Shown here piece after piece: positions 1 through 6,957 of a DNA stretch of 34,737 bases; the first letter of the stretch is position 1; every line of letters begins with the position of its first letter. The stretch covers positions 1-34,737 of the forward strand of contig DASRFK010000054.1 in the NCBI GenBank assembly GCA_035651635.1, read 5' to 3'. Origin of the DNA: JANXQE01 sp035651635 (lineage in GTDB: Bacteria; Verrucomicrobiota; Verrucomicrobiia; Limisphaerales; UBA8199). The translations under genes were made by a program, and so were the position numbers. A model generated the notes under the pieces. The model was not told the DNA's origin. It saw nothing but the letters and a program-made list of their open reading frames with translations, and made no database searches.

Positions 1-310
1 CCCTTGCAGGGCGGCCTGGCGTCGTGGTTGGTTTCCCCAGGGCGTTGCCCTGGGCTGGTACCCTTCACGCCTCCGGCGTGCCTAACCGGCGGCCAACCGG
101 CGTGCCCAACCGGCGTGGCCCAACCGACGTGTCCCAACCGACGTGTCCCAACCGGTGGGGCCAACCGGTGGGGCCGACCGGCGGCCAGCGGGCGCGTTCC
201 TGCTCCAAGGCAACGCCCCCCTTCACGCCGCAGGCGTGGCGCGTACCAGCCCAGGGCAACGCCCTGGGAAAAGATCCCGAAAACAACAGTTGCGCCCTGC
301 AAGGGCGCAG
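1..310. repeat. Left REPIN-like inverted-repeat element flanking the transposase
   Basis: The outer hairpin CCAGGGCGTTGCCCTGG (36-54) and the adjoining GGCTGGTACC (53-62) reappear in inverted orientation at 240-268 (GCGTACCAGCC, then CCAGGGCAACGCCCTGG). Between them lie about nine degenerate short units of the type CCAACCGGCGTG (80-180). A further outer pair is CCCTTGCAGGGCG at 1-13 and its complement CGCCCTGCAAGGG at 293-305. This is the architecture of a REPIN: two REP-like palindromes facing each other around a spacer. An almost identical arrangement follows the transposase at 781-1027. The left edge may extend beyond the window. Confidence 0.8.
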
Positions 311-327
311 TTCAGTCTCGCTTCTCT

Positions 328-780
328 ATGTCGCAATCGTTGGCTAAAAATCTAATTCACCTAACCTTCAGCACCAACGAACGGCGCCCGATTATTTCAG
401 CTCACACTCGCGAAGGACTAAACCGTTATATGTGCGGAATCCTTTCGGATTTGGATTCGCCGGCGTTGGCAGCCAATTGCGTCGCCGACCACGCCCACAT
501 TCTATTCAACCTAAGTAAGAATCAGCCACTCGCCCAGGTCGTGATGGAAGTGAAACGGGTCTCATCAAAATGGATGAAAACCCAAGGCGCCGAGTTTGGA
601 AACTTTCATTGGCAGGGTGGATATGGTGCATTTTCGATTGGCCAATCCGGGGTAGCGGGGGTGAAAACCTACATATCCAACCAGGAGGAACATCATCGCG
701 CGAAGACATTTCAAGAGGAGTTGCGGGCCCTTCTGAAGAAATATGAGGTCCCGTTTGATGAGAATTACCTATGGGATTGA
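328..780 (+). CDS. REP-associated / IS200-type Y1 transposase (150 aa)
   Basis: Single-strand-specific HUH transposase of the Y1 (TnpA_REP/IS200) superfamily, which cuts DNA next to hairpins and joins through a 5'-phosphotyrosine. With the ATG at 328 the protein has 150 residues, the usual length for the family. The HUH metal site is H55-A-H57 in VADHAHILF. The catalytic tyrosine is Y115 in TYISNQEEHH, followed by the family-typical Q119 (YxxxQ). The reading frame is open back to position 4, but that part translates repeat DNA into low-complexity Pro/Arg-rich sequence, so the internal ATG is the real start. No shift or stop interrupts it, so it could be active. The flanking hairpin elements (1-310 and 781-1027) are plausible substrates or ends. 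The alternative, a plain IS200 insertion, would not explain the long duplicated flanks. Confidence 0.9.
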   Translation: MSQSLAKNLIHLTFSTNERRPIISAHTREGLNRYMCGILSDLDSPALAANCVADHAHILFNLSKNQPLAQVVMEVKRVSSKWMKTQGAEFGNFHWQGGYGAFSIGQSGVAGVKTYISNQEEHHRAKTFQEELRALLKKYEVPFDENYLWD

Positions 781-1027
781 GCTTCCCCAGGGCGTTGCCC
801 TGGGCTGGTACGCTTCACGCCTCCGGCGTGTCCAACCGGCGTGTCCAACCGGCGTGCGCAACCCGCGTGTCCAACCCGTGTGCGCAACCGCCGGCCAACC
901 GACGCGTGCGCTCCAGGGCAACCCTCCTTCACGCCGAAGGCGTGGCGCGTACCAGCCCAGGGCAGCGCCCTGGGAAAAGATCCCGATAACAACAGTTGCG
1001 CCCTGCAAGGGACCCTGCAAGGGCGCC
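781..1027. repeat. Right REPIN-like inverted-repeat element flanking the transposase
   Basis: This is a direct-repeat copy of the element left of the transposase. The first ~48 bases (783-830) differ from 33-80 at about one position. The end (926-1010) matches 216-305 closely, including the hairpin CCAGGGCAGCGCCCTGG and the tail AACAACAGTTGCGCCCTGC. The central CCAACCGGCGTG array is shorter and has diverged. A second CCCTGCAAGGG is appended at 1012-1022. Confidence 0.8.
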
Positions 1028-1448
1028 AGAGCTGTTTCCACGATGCGCACGATGGAAGGCGTCCTTTCTGAAATCTTGGATACACGAATCCCGGGGCATC
1101 GGCCTATTGGCCTCAGCCCCGGGCTATGCTCGGTCGGCCCGTTGGGCCGAAGTAGATTTACTCCGCCGGTGTGCTCGACCGCCCCGTTGAGATTTTTGCC
1201 GCTGAATTCGCCCCGAATACCGCTTGACGGACCGTCCGCAACCTGTTGTCCAACTGAAAGTTGTTTGGAAAACCCGTCGCCGTAAACGTACGGAACCATT
1301 TCTCAGTACTCATTGGGATTGCCTTGCCTGGGTGGGATGCCCCATAATATGATATAAACCCGGTGGCAGACACACTGTGTTTGAATGCGTGACGCCGGAC
1401 CCGAACCAGACAAAAAAGACCAGCAAACCAGCAACTAGCAATAGAAAC
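1028..1448. other. Intergenic region before the pilin gene, with one palindrome
   Basis: No convincing gene. A nested palindrome lies at 1090-1123: CCCGGGGC and GCCCCGGG enclose GGCC-TATT-GGCC (1101-1112). A GTG at 1377 is in frame with the pilin gene and could give a 24-residue longer leader, but nothing in the sequence favours it. Confidence 0.5.
1319..1348 (+). promoter_or_regulatory. Candidate sigma-70-type promoter for the pilin gene
   Basis: TTGCCT (1319-1324) and CATAAT (1343-1348) are separated by 18 bases. An overlapping alternative is TTGCCT (1324-1329) with TATGAT (1348-1353), also 18 apart. The AT-rich stretch stands out from the GC-rich surroundings. Prediction from sequence alone. 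Confidence 0.35.
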
Positions 1449-2114
1449 ATGAAAATATCTCTAAACCGAGTGCAGCGAGCAGGCCCCAACCCCCGCTCGG
1501 CCTTTACCCTGATCGAAATGATCGGCGTTCTGGCCGTAATCGCGATCCTCGCCTCCATGCTGATTCCCCGGGTTTTTGAAGCCATCAACAGCGCCCGGGT
1601 GAACTCAACCGCGGTGGCTTGTGAGACGGTCAAGACAGCCGCAGCTGATCATTTTGGTAAATACGGCCAGTTTGATCTGACAAACGGCGCCGGCATTTAT
1701 ATGCCTGGGGCGGCCGTAATCACCAACTATGATGTTGCGGTACTAATGGAGGAAGGCCTCCTCGACAAGCCGTTTTCAGCTCGCATCGCGGGCGCTGACA
1801 TAAACCCCAACTCCACTGTTCAGCTTGTTCGGGCGGCGAGCGGCAACTGGGGTGGTCCCAACCCAGCGCTGGGCTACTCGCTGGACGGTAGTGGGAACAG
1901 TTCCACGACGAATGCTTCCTTTGTTCTGGAAGCTGTTATCAGGCATGTGAGCCAGGCCGACGCCAAGGATCTTAACGATCGCATTGATGGGACAGCTCTT
2001 GGCACGCCCAACGGTGCGCTTGGAGTTGCGGACACGTCAGGGCGGGTCGAATACGGTGCGCCAACAGCTGGCTCCGGCACCGTCGATGTCTATGTCTATC
2101 TGACTCACCGTTAG
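1449..2114 (+). CDS. Type IV pilin-like / pseudopilin protein
   Basis: A 221-residue prepilin-like protein. A short basic leader (MKISLNRVQRAGPNPRSA) is followed by FTLIEMIGVLAVIAILASML, the class III signal recognised by prepilin peptidase. E is at mature position 5, and cleavage would fall after Ala rather than the commoner Gly. The hydrophobic helix continues into an amphipathic part and a globular C-terminal half rich in Gly, Asn and Ser. Such proteins are inserted in the inner membrane and polymerised by a PilB/GspE ATPase, which is encoded 48 bases downstream, so the pair is probably functionally linked. The C-terminal half resembles no subfamily I can name. A GTG at 1377 would add 24 residues. 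I prefer the ATG at 1449 because it gives a normal-length leader, although it lacks a clear ribosome site. Confidence 0.85.
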   Translation: MKISLNRVQRAGPNPRSAFTLIEMIGVLAVIAILASMLIPRVFEAINSARVNSTAVACETVKTAAADHFGKYGQFDLTNGAGIYMPGAAVITNYDVAVLMEEGLLDKPFSARIAGADINPNSTVQLVRAASGNWGGPNPALGYSLDGSGNSSTTNASFVLEAVIRHVSQADAKDLNDRIDGTALGTPNGALGVADTSGRVEYGAPTAGSGTVDVYVYLTHR

Positions 2115-2162
2115 CATCGTAGGCGCAAGTGGCGGATAGGTTTGCCGTGTTCTAGGAATCGC

Positions 2163-3875
2163 ATGACTGTGCTCGAACAAAAGATGCCCTTTGGCAACCA
2201 GTTGGTGGCCATGGGGCTGCTGATGGAAGTGCAGTTGCAGCTCGCCTTGCGCGAGCAGCAGCGCACGGGCGGTTCCTTGGCGCGCATCCTGGTTCAGCTC
2301 GGGTTTATCACTCCCGAGGTTTTGGCCGAGTTCCTGGCCGATCAGGCCGGGAGCTCTCGCGTCAACCTCAACGAAACCGCTATCGATCGCAACGTCCTGT
2401 CGCTGGTCCCCCTGGACGTGGCCCGCCGCTGCGTCGGCATGCCCGTCTCGCGTCGCAACGGGACGCTTACGGTGGCCCTGGCTGATCCGTTCGACGTTAA
2501 CGCCGTTGATACCTTGCGCCAGGTCACGGGCCTGGGTATCGAAGTTGTCACCGCCCCCGAGCGCGACATCCTCAATTGCCTCGAGCTCTATTACACCACC
2601 GGCGACATCCTCGGTGAATCGATCGACCGCGTCCTCGAAGAAAAGGACCGGCAGAAGATCCAGTCCCTGGACGAAGTCCTCAGCCGGATGGCCAACAAGG
2701 ACGAGGATGCCCCGGTCATTCGAGCAGTGCGCCAGATTATCACCCGTGCGGTGAACACCCGCGCCAGCGATATTCATTTCGAGCCGGAGGAACGCATGAT
2801 GCGCGTGCGCACCCGCATCGACGGCGTGCTCTCGCAGGACGTGCTCATCCCCAAAGCCATGCAATCGGCCGTCACCACCCGCATGAAGATTCTCGCGGAT
2901 CTTGACCTGGCCGAAACCCGCGTGCCGCAGGACGGGCGCGCCACGATTCTCGTCGGCGGCCGCCAGGTCGATTTGCGCGTCTCGAGCCTGCCCACCAGCC
3001 ACGGCGAAAACATCGTCGCCCGCATTCTCGATCCCAGCGGCCAGATCCTCGACCTGTCCACCTTGGGTCTCCGCGACGACATGGCGGTCCAATTCCGCGA
3101 GGTGCTCAACAAGCCGTACGGCGTCGTCCTGGTCACCGGCCCAACCGGCAGTGGCAAGACCACCACCCTCTACGCCGTGCTCAAAGAGGTCAGCACTTTG
3201 GACGTCAGCACTTTTACGCTCGAAGACCCCATCGAGTACCGCATGCCCCTGGTGCGCCAGACCCAGGTCCATGAAGAAGCCGGCCTGACTTTCAGCAACG
3301 GCCTGCGCGCTCTCCTGCGCCAGGATCCGGACATCATCCTGGTCGGTGAAACCCGCGACACCGAGACGGCGCAACTGATGGTCCGCGCCGCACTGACCGG
3401 CCACCTGGTCTTCTCCACCTTGCACACCAACGACGCCGCCGGCGCCATTCCCCGCCTGATGGATATGGGCGTCGACTCGTTCCTCCTGCCCGCCAGTCTC
3501 CTGGCCGTTCTCGCCCAGCGCCTGGTCCGCAACATTTGTCCGCATTGCAAAGAAGAGGAAAAAGATCCCGAACGCATTTTTGCCAGATCCAAAGTCCCGC
3601 TGCTGCCCGGCCAGCCTCCGCGGCTGTGGCGCGGGGCTGGCTGCTCGGCTTGTAACCAGAGCGGTTACAAAGGCCGCGTCGGCATTTACGAGCTGATGAC
3701 CCTCGACGATCGCTTTCACGACCCAATCATCCGCCGGGCCGGCGCGCCGGAATTCCTGCGGCTGGCTCGGGAAAACGGAATGAAAACCATGTTCGAAGAT
3801 GGCTTAATCAAGGCATCCCAGGGCATGACCACCATCGAAGAACTGCTCCGCGTCACCCGCCTGGCGGCAAGGTAG
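2163..3875 (+). CDS. PilB/GspE-family secretion or pilus assembly ATPase
   Basis: Hexameric cytoplasmic ATPase that powers pilin/pseudopilin polymerisation. It has 570 residues, close to PilB length (~560-570). An N-terminal MshEN/T2SSE_N domain (about 1-150) precedes the ATPase core. Walker A is GPTGSGKTT from residue 326. The Asp box is ASDIHFEPEE, Walker B is DIILVGE (390-396), and the His box includes STLHTNDAAGAIPRL. The zinc-binding tetracysteine is C459-PH-C462 and C494-SA-C497. The ATG at 2163 has a ribosome site (TAGGAA) 5-7 bases upstream; a TTG at 2142 is also in frame but less likely. PilB and GspE cannot be separated by sequence here. The next gene downstream is unrelated, so PilC/GspF and PilQ/GspD must lie elsewhere. 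Confidence 0.95.
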   Translation: MTVLEQKMPFGNQLVAMGLLMEVQLQLALREQQRTGGSLARILVQLGFITPEVLAEFLADQAGSSRVNLNETAIDRNVLSLVPLDVARRCVGMPVSRRNGTLTVALADPFDVNAVDTLRQVTGLGIEVVTAPERDILNCLELYYTTGDILGESIDRVLEEKDRQKIQSLDEVLSRMANKDEDAPVIRAVRQIITRAVNTRASDIHFEPEERMMRVRTRIDGVLSQDVLIPKAMQSAVTTRMKILADLDLAETRVPQDGRATILVGGRQVDLRVSSLPTSHGENIVARILDPSGQILDLSTLGLRDDMAVQFREVLNKPYGVVLVTGPTGSGKTTTLYAVLKEVSTLDVSTFTLEDPIEYRMPLVRQTQVHEEAGLTFSNGLRALLRQDPDIILVGETRDTETAQLMVRAALTGHLVFSTLHTNDAAGAIPRLMDMGVDSFLLPASLLAVLAQRLVRNICPHCKEEEKDPERIFARSKVPLLPGQPPRLWRGAGCSACNQSGYKGRVGIYELMTLDDRFHDPIIRRAGAPEFLRLARENGMKTMFEDGLIKASQGMTTIEELLRVTRLAAR

Positions 3876-4297
3876 TTTGGTCAGGGCTGCCTGAACACAG
3901 CCGACCCGCAGACACAGCACACACGCTCTCAGTCACACCGCCGGGTTGTTTCCTGGCCTGGGGACCTTAGGCGCCATCACCAAGCATCGGTGGTCTTCAC
4001 CGCGGTGTTCCTCCTTTCCATGAACCGTGCGGCAACCCGAAGGTTTTGGAGTGCGCACGCTGTGCGGCGCTTTTCGGGATCGCACCACGTCCGAAAGCGG
4101 CGCAGAGCGCCGCACTCCAAGACGCTGACGCGCCCTCCTTTGGCGGGTTCATGGTCCCAATGGAGGATTTTGCGATCGTGGAGGCTTTCCCTGAACCTGG
4201 TAGAAAGGGGCGGGGACGTCTCGTCGACGTCTCGTCCCCGGCAGTCCTGGCTCAGCCGCGCGGGACGAGACGTCCCCGCCCCGAATGACATTGGACA
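3876..4297. other. Intergenic region made of three repeat structures
   Basis: No gene is supported. It holds (a) an inverted repeat 4046-4120 with ends TTGGAGTGCG and CGCACTCCAA and inner GCGGCGC/GCGCCGC stems; (b) 4144-4188, a dispersed repeat (GGTTCATGGTCCCAATG core) whose reverse complement occurs at 12547-12590; (c) an inverted repeat 4207-4282 with perfect 19-base arms starting GGGGCGGGGACGTC. The last sits just after the stop of the minus-strand regulator gene and could terminate its transcript, but it has no T-run. Confidence 0.7.
4207..4282. repeat. Inverted repeat with 19-base perfect arms
   Basis: GGGGCGGGGACGTCTCGTC at 4207-4225 pairs with its exact complement at 4264-4282. The loop is 38 bases and repeats part of the arm (GACGTCTCGTCCCC, 4225-4238). 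It lies 15 bases past the stop codon of the LytTR gene on the other strand. Confidence 0.85.
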
Positions 4298-5149
4298 TTA
4301 TCTCTGGTCCGCTGCCACCGTGCAGACCTGCCTCAACTGCCGCACGTTCCGGGTCATGCGCAACGGCCGGCTATTGTCCAGTAGCACAAACTGTTCTCCT
4401 TGCGGCCCGTGTTGTATCCCTTTGACGCGCTCGCAATTGACGATCGTGGACCGGCTGATCCGCAGAAACTGGCGCTGCGGCAAGCTCGCTTCGAGTCGGG
4501 CCAGCGTTTGGCGGATGACGTGATTTTGCGCCCGAGTTTGCAGCACGGCATAGTTGCGGGCCGATTCAATGCAGCGCAACTCAGAGAATTTGATGTAAAC
4601 CGTTTCACCACTGGTTTCAGTGAACCGGAGGGACGCGCTCCCGCCTTTCGCTTGGGGTGCTTGGTCCGGATGCATGCGCGCGCGCGAAAGGGGGGTTCCT
4701 GCTGAAATGCACCCTTCTGATTTCGGCGTGTCCACCGGGCCGGGGTCGACGCACGGCTGCTGCGGCGCGGAATCGGCCGCTTGAATCTCCAGCCGTTGCC
4801 GGGCACGTTCCAGCGCCGCATTGAGCCTGGCCTGGCTGAACGGCCTCAGCAGGTAATCCAGCGCGTGCACCTCGAACGCCTCGACTGCATATCTATTGAC
4901 AGCGGCGGTAAAAATCACCAGCGGCCTGTGCTCCTCGGGCACCTGCCGTATTAAGTCAATGCCGCTCGATTCATTGAGCCGCGCGTCCACGAGCACCAGG
5001 TCCGGGCGTTTTTGCCGGATGCAGGCAAGTGCTTCGCAAGCGTCGCGGCATTCGCCCTCGATTTCGAGGTGGGGCGCCTGAGCCAACATTCTGGCCAGCC
5101 GCGCGCGCGCCGTTCGTCGGGAGGAAATAATCAAAGTTCGGATTCTCAC
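4298..5149 (-). CDS. LytTR-family response regulator with degenerate receiver
   Basis: A 283-residue protein with an N-terminal CheY-like receiver (about 1-120), a low-complexity linker (about 121-170) and a C-terminal LytTR DNA-binding domain (about 172-275, with IKFSELRCIESARNYAVL and FLRISRSTIVNCERV). LytTR regulators usually control surface, pilus, toxin or carbohydrate genes by binding direct repeats. The phosphoacceptor D55 (LVLVDARL) and T81 are kept. However, the two acidic residues that normally bind Mg2+ are S9-S10 (IISSRRTAR), and the conserved lysine of the KPF motif is R102 (LLRPF). Phosphorylation is therefore doubtful. The start is a GTG at 5149. No sensor kinase is adjacent. 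Its target could be the pilin genes upstream, but that is only proximity. Confidence 0.9.
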   Translation of the reverse strand: MRIRTLIISSRRTARARLARMLAQAPHLEIEGECRDACEALACIRQKRPDLVLVDARLNESSGIDLIRQVPEEHRPLVIFTAAVNRYAVEAFEVHALDYLLRPFSQARLNAALERARQRLEIQAADSAPQQPCVDPGPVDTPKSEGCISAGTPLSRARMHPDQAPQAKGGSASLRFTETSGETVYIKFSELRCIESARNYAVLQTRAQNHVIRQTLARLEASLPQRQFLRISRSTIVNCERVKGIQHGPQGEQFVLLDNSRPLRMTRNVRQLRQVCTVAADQR

Positions 5150-5646
5150 AATGTCATCGCGCCTTTAGCAGGAATCGTGCAAAGGCTTCGATGGGTGACG
5201 AACGCAGTGAGTTCGCGTTTGACTCAGCGAGCGAAGATCTTCGAGGGCAAGTTGCCCCACGCAAATTAGCGTTCATCAATGTTCGAGAGTCAAATCAGAC
5301 CACTCGGGGACCCAACCGTTGTTTTTGGGTGAATGCACCCAGCCGGCCGGGTGCCTTTTGGAAACCGCGCCGGTAAAGCAATCCAACATGCCCCCAAACC
5401 AACTTTCGGTTTGTGTACGCTCTCCTCATCTGCGGTTGCCCCGAATCTGCGGAGCTTCATCGATTTCTCAAGAAGGCCGGCCCAGTCCGAACACAGCGCC
5501 GGCCTCCCGGGGCCGGCTCAGCGGAGTTCCTGGGGTGAACACCCAAGAGCGTGGGGGTCTGACGTTTCTTACAGTTTTCCAACACGGTGCGCCCGTCTTT
5601 CATAAGCTTCCTATTCCGGCAAGCGCAAAATGCTCGCATTCCCTGA
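5150..5646. other. Intergenic region upstream of the LytTR gene
   Basis: I see no supportable gene. Short open frames on both strands lack start signals and family features. The only visible structure is GC-rich inverted GGCCGGC/GCCGGCC motifs around 5477-5519. The promoter of the minus-strand regulator should lie in the first part. Confidence 0.4.
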
Positions 5647-5883
5647 ATGAATCCCAAAATAAAGGAAATGGCTCGCGAATCCGCACATATGGCTCGAACC
5701 GCAGCCAATGAAACCAAGGACAACGCCATCCGCGAATTAGCACTTGCTGTCTTCGGCCTGGCCATGGCGGTCGAACGGATTGCCGATCTGCTTCCTGAGA
5801 AACCAAAGAAGGAAATGCCTCACGTCCCTTCCGGGATTCATTCCATGTCCGCAAGCTCGGCTCGCAAACGCACCAAAGTCTAG
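5647..5883 (+). CDS. Small hypothetical protein (78 aa)
   Basis: Not recognised. Residues 1-50 are rich in Ala, Glu, Lys and Met and look like one or two amphipathic helices (EMARESAHMARTAANETKDN, then ELALAVFGLAMAVERIADLL). The tail is basic (SSARKRTKV). There are no cysteines and no signal peptide. The ATG at 5647 has no good ribosome site. It is isolated, with repeat DNA directly after it. Coding status rests on amino-acid composition only. Confidence 0.45.
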   Translation: MNPKIKEMARESAHMARTAANETKDNAIRELALAVFGLAMAVERIADLLPEKPKKEMPHVPSGIHSMSASSARKRTKV

Positions 5884-5907
5884 ATCTTGGGTCAAACGTG
5901 CAAAGAG

Positions 5908-6029
5908 GTAGATGACATCGCGCTGCGATGTCCCCCGCCCGCGTCCAGCGGGCGAAACGAATGCGCGAGGAGTTACCAACGTTGCGCCGCTGAACGCGGC
6001 GCGGACGGCGCAGCGCGCCATCCCTACCG
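5908..6029. repeat. Family-B palindromic repeat, single copy
   Basis: The ends are inverted: GGTAGATGACATCGCGCTGC at the left and the related GCAGCGCGCCATCCCTACCG at the right. Two inner hairpins are present, CCCGCCCGCGTCCAGCGGGCG and GCGCCGCTGAACGCGGCGC. The same plan occurs, inverted, at 13027-13156 and as a tandem array at 8585-9010. Confidence 0.75.
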
Positions 6030-6032
6030 GGC

Positions 6033-6117
6033 GGGGTTCGGAGTCCCGCCTTCAGGCGGTCCGGTGCCAAAACCGCCTGAAGGCGGGACTCCAGACCGAA
6101 TTCTAAACCACGCTCTT
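6033..6117. mobile_element. MITE-like family-A element, copy 1 (left end missing)
   Basis: Core: GGAGTCCCGCCTTCAGGCGG facing CCGCCTGAAGGCGGGACTCC, followed by the right terminal sequence CTAAACCACGCTCT. The left terminal repeat is absent, because the element is fused directly to the end of the family-B repeat at 6029. See the complete copy at 27278-27400. Confidence 0.8.
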
Positions 6118-6248
6118 GGGTTTCGGGAAATGTTTCTGTGCTTCTTCGCGGCAGTTCCCTTGTCTTAACTAGTAGACAACAATTCCTGATAAACCCCTGT
6201 CAAAAAAGGTTGAGAGAAAGTTCACGCTTCGGGCTAGGGTTTTGGTGC

Positions 6249-6449
6249 ATGAGCACCGAAGAAAAGGCCGTTGAAATACTTCAGCAAGTGGCTGTTCGCC
6301 AGGAAAAAATGCGTCAGCACAGCGCCAAGAACATGGGCATCGTGCGGTGTAAGAACTTCAGGTGCCTGGGAATTAAAAGTGCTGACGGGATCTGGCGGGA
6401 CGCTCACCAGCGCCCCCTGGAAGTTGTTGAGGTTGTCACGGAGTTTTGA
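6249..6449 (+). CDS. Small hypothetical protein (66 aa)
   Basis: Not recognised. The sequence is compact and ordered: a helical N-terminus (STEEKAVEILQQVAVRQEKM) followed by a mixed region with two cysteines (VRCKNFRCLGIK) and a beta-like end (RPLEVVEVVTEF). There is no membrane segment or signal peptide. A possible promoter upstream is TTGAGA (6209-6214) with GCTAGG 17 bases further on. A short inverted repeat TTGTCT/AGACAA (6160-6179) lies further upstream. It probably forms a pair with the gene starting 12-21 bases downstream. Confidence 0.5.
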   Translation: MSTEEKAVEILQQVAVRQEKMRQHSAKNMGIVRCKNFRCLGIKSADGIWRDAHQRPLEVVEVVTEF

Positions 6450-6461
6450 GCCCCTTCGATT

Positions 6462-6683
6462 TTGCCAACCGTGAAGAGAAATACCAAAGAAGCTCCAAGA
6501 TCCTGGACGGAACCAGAGAAGCAAAAGCTCTATCGGGACTATTTTGCGCGAGACGCCGGAGTCTGCCCTGTCTGCGCTGCTGGGGTTCACGTGGTAATGG
6601 AACACGCCGGAGAAGTCCCAATCCTCTATTTGTGGTGCGACTGCGGCAACCGGGCCAGGGTTTGGGCCGGCCAGGACATTTAG
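6462..6683 (+). CDS. Small zinc-ribbon-like hypothetical protein (73 aa)
   Basis: A C35-PV-C38 knuckle and C59-D-C61-GN twenty residues later would form a treble-clef or zinc-ribbon site. The N-terminus is basic, and SWTEPEKQKLYRDYFARDAG looks helical. Start choice is uncertain: TTG at 6462 or GTG at 6471, neither with a clear ribosome site. The gene follows 6249-6449 by 12 bases on the same strand and is likely cotranscribed. The function is unknown; DNA, RNA or protein binding would fit the zinc knuckles but is a guess. Confidence 0.55.
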   Translation: MPTVKRNTKEAPRSWTEPEKQKLYRDYFARDAGVCPVCAAGVHVVMEHAGEVPILYLWCDCGNRARVWAGQDI

Positions 6684-6735
6684 CCGCGGCGTTGCTTAGT
6701 CCGGAGCCCAAGATAAACGCCTGTATGGAGGGAAC

Positions 6736-6794
6736 CGAAGGAGAGGGAACGCCGGGCCTCCCCTCACCCTACCCTCTCCCCGAAGGAGAGGGAA
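6736..6794. repeat. CCCTCTCC / GGAGAGGG hairpin repeat
   Basis: CCCTCTCC (6772-6779) and GGAGAGGG (6785-6792) form a hairpin. The stretch GAAGGAGAGGGAA also occurs as a direct copy at 6737-6749. A related hairpin is at 12901-12920. The rest of 6684-6957 holds no visible gene. Confidence 0.65.
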
Positions 6795-6957
6795 TAGCGA
6801 AGGCACACGCGCTACTCAATCGGATCGTGTGGGAGTAGTCGCCGTCGAACCCTCAAAGTAAGTGCAGCGGATGCCGGGTTCAGCATTTCCGCTTTCCAGG
6901 ATCAGCGGCCCAGCCCGGCTGACTTGTTCGTTCCCCAACTACCCGAGCGCAGCGAGA

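Noticed and set aside
80..180. Short regularly spaced CCAACCGGCGTG units as CRISPR or iterons
   Set aside because: They are contiguous, degenerate and confined to the spacer of an inverted-repeat element flanking a transposase.
4..327. 108-residue N-terminal extension of the transposase
   Set aside because: It translates the inverted-repeat element into Pro/Arg/Cys-rich low complexity; the Y1 family is ~150 residues and starts at the ATG at 328.
2037..3719. 560-codon open frame on the minus strand
   Set aside because: It lies opposite the whole PilB/GspE gene, whose motifs are unambiguous; the antisense translation shows no family features and reflects GC-rich codon bias.
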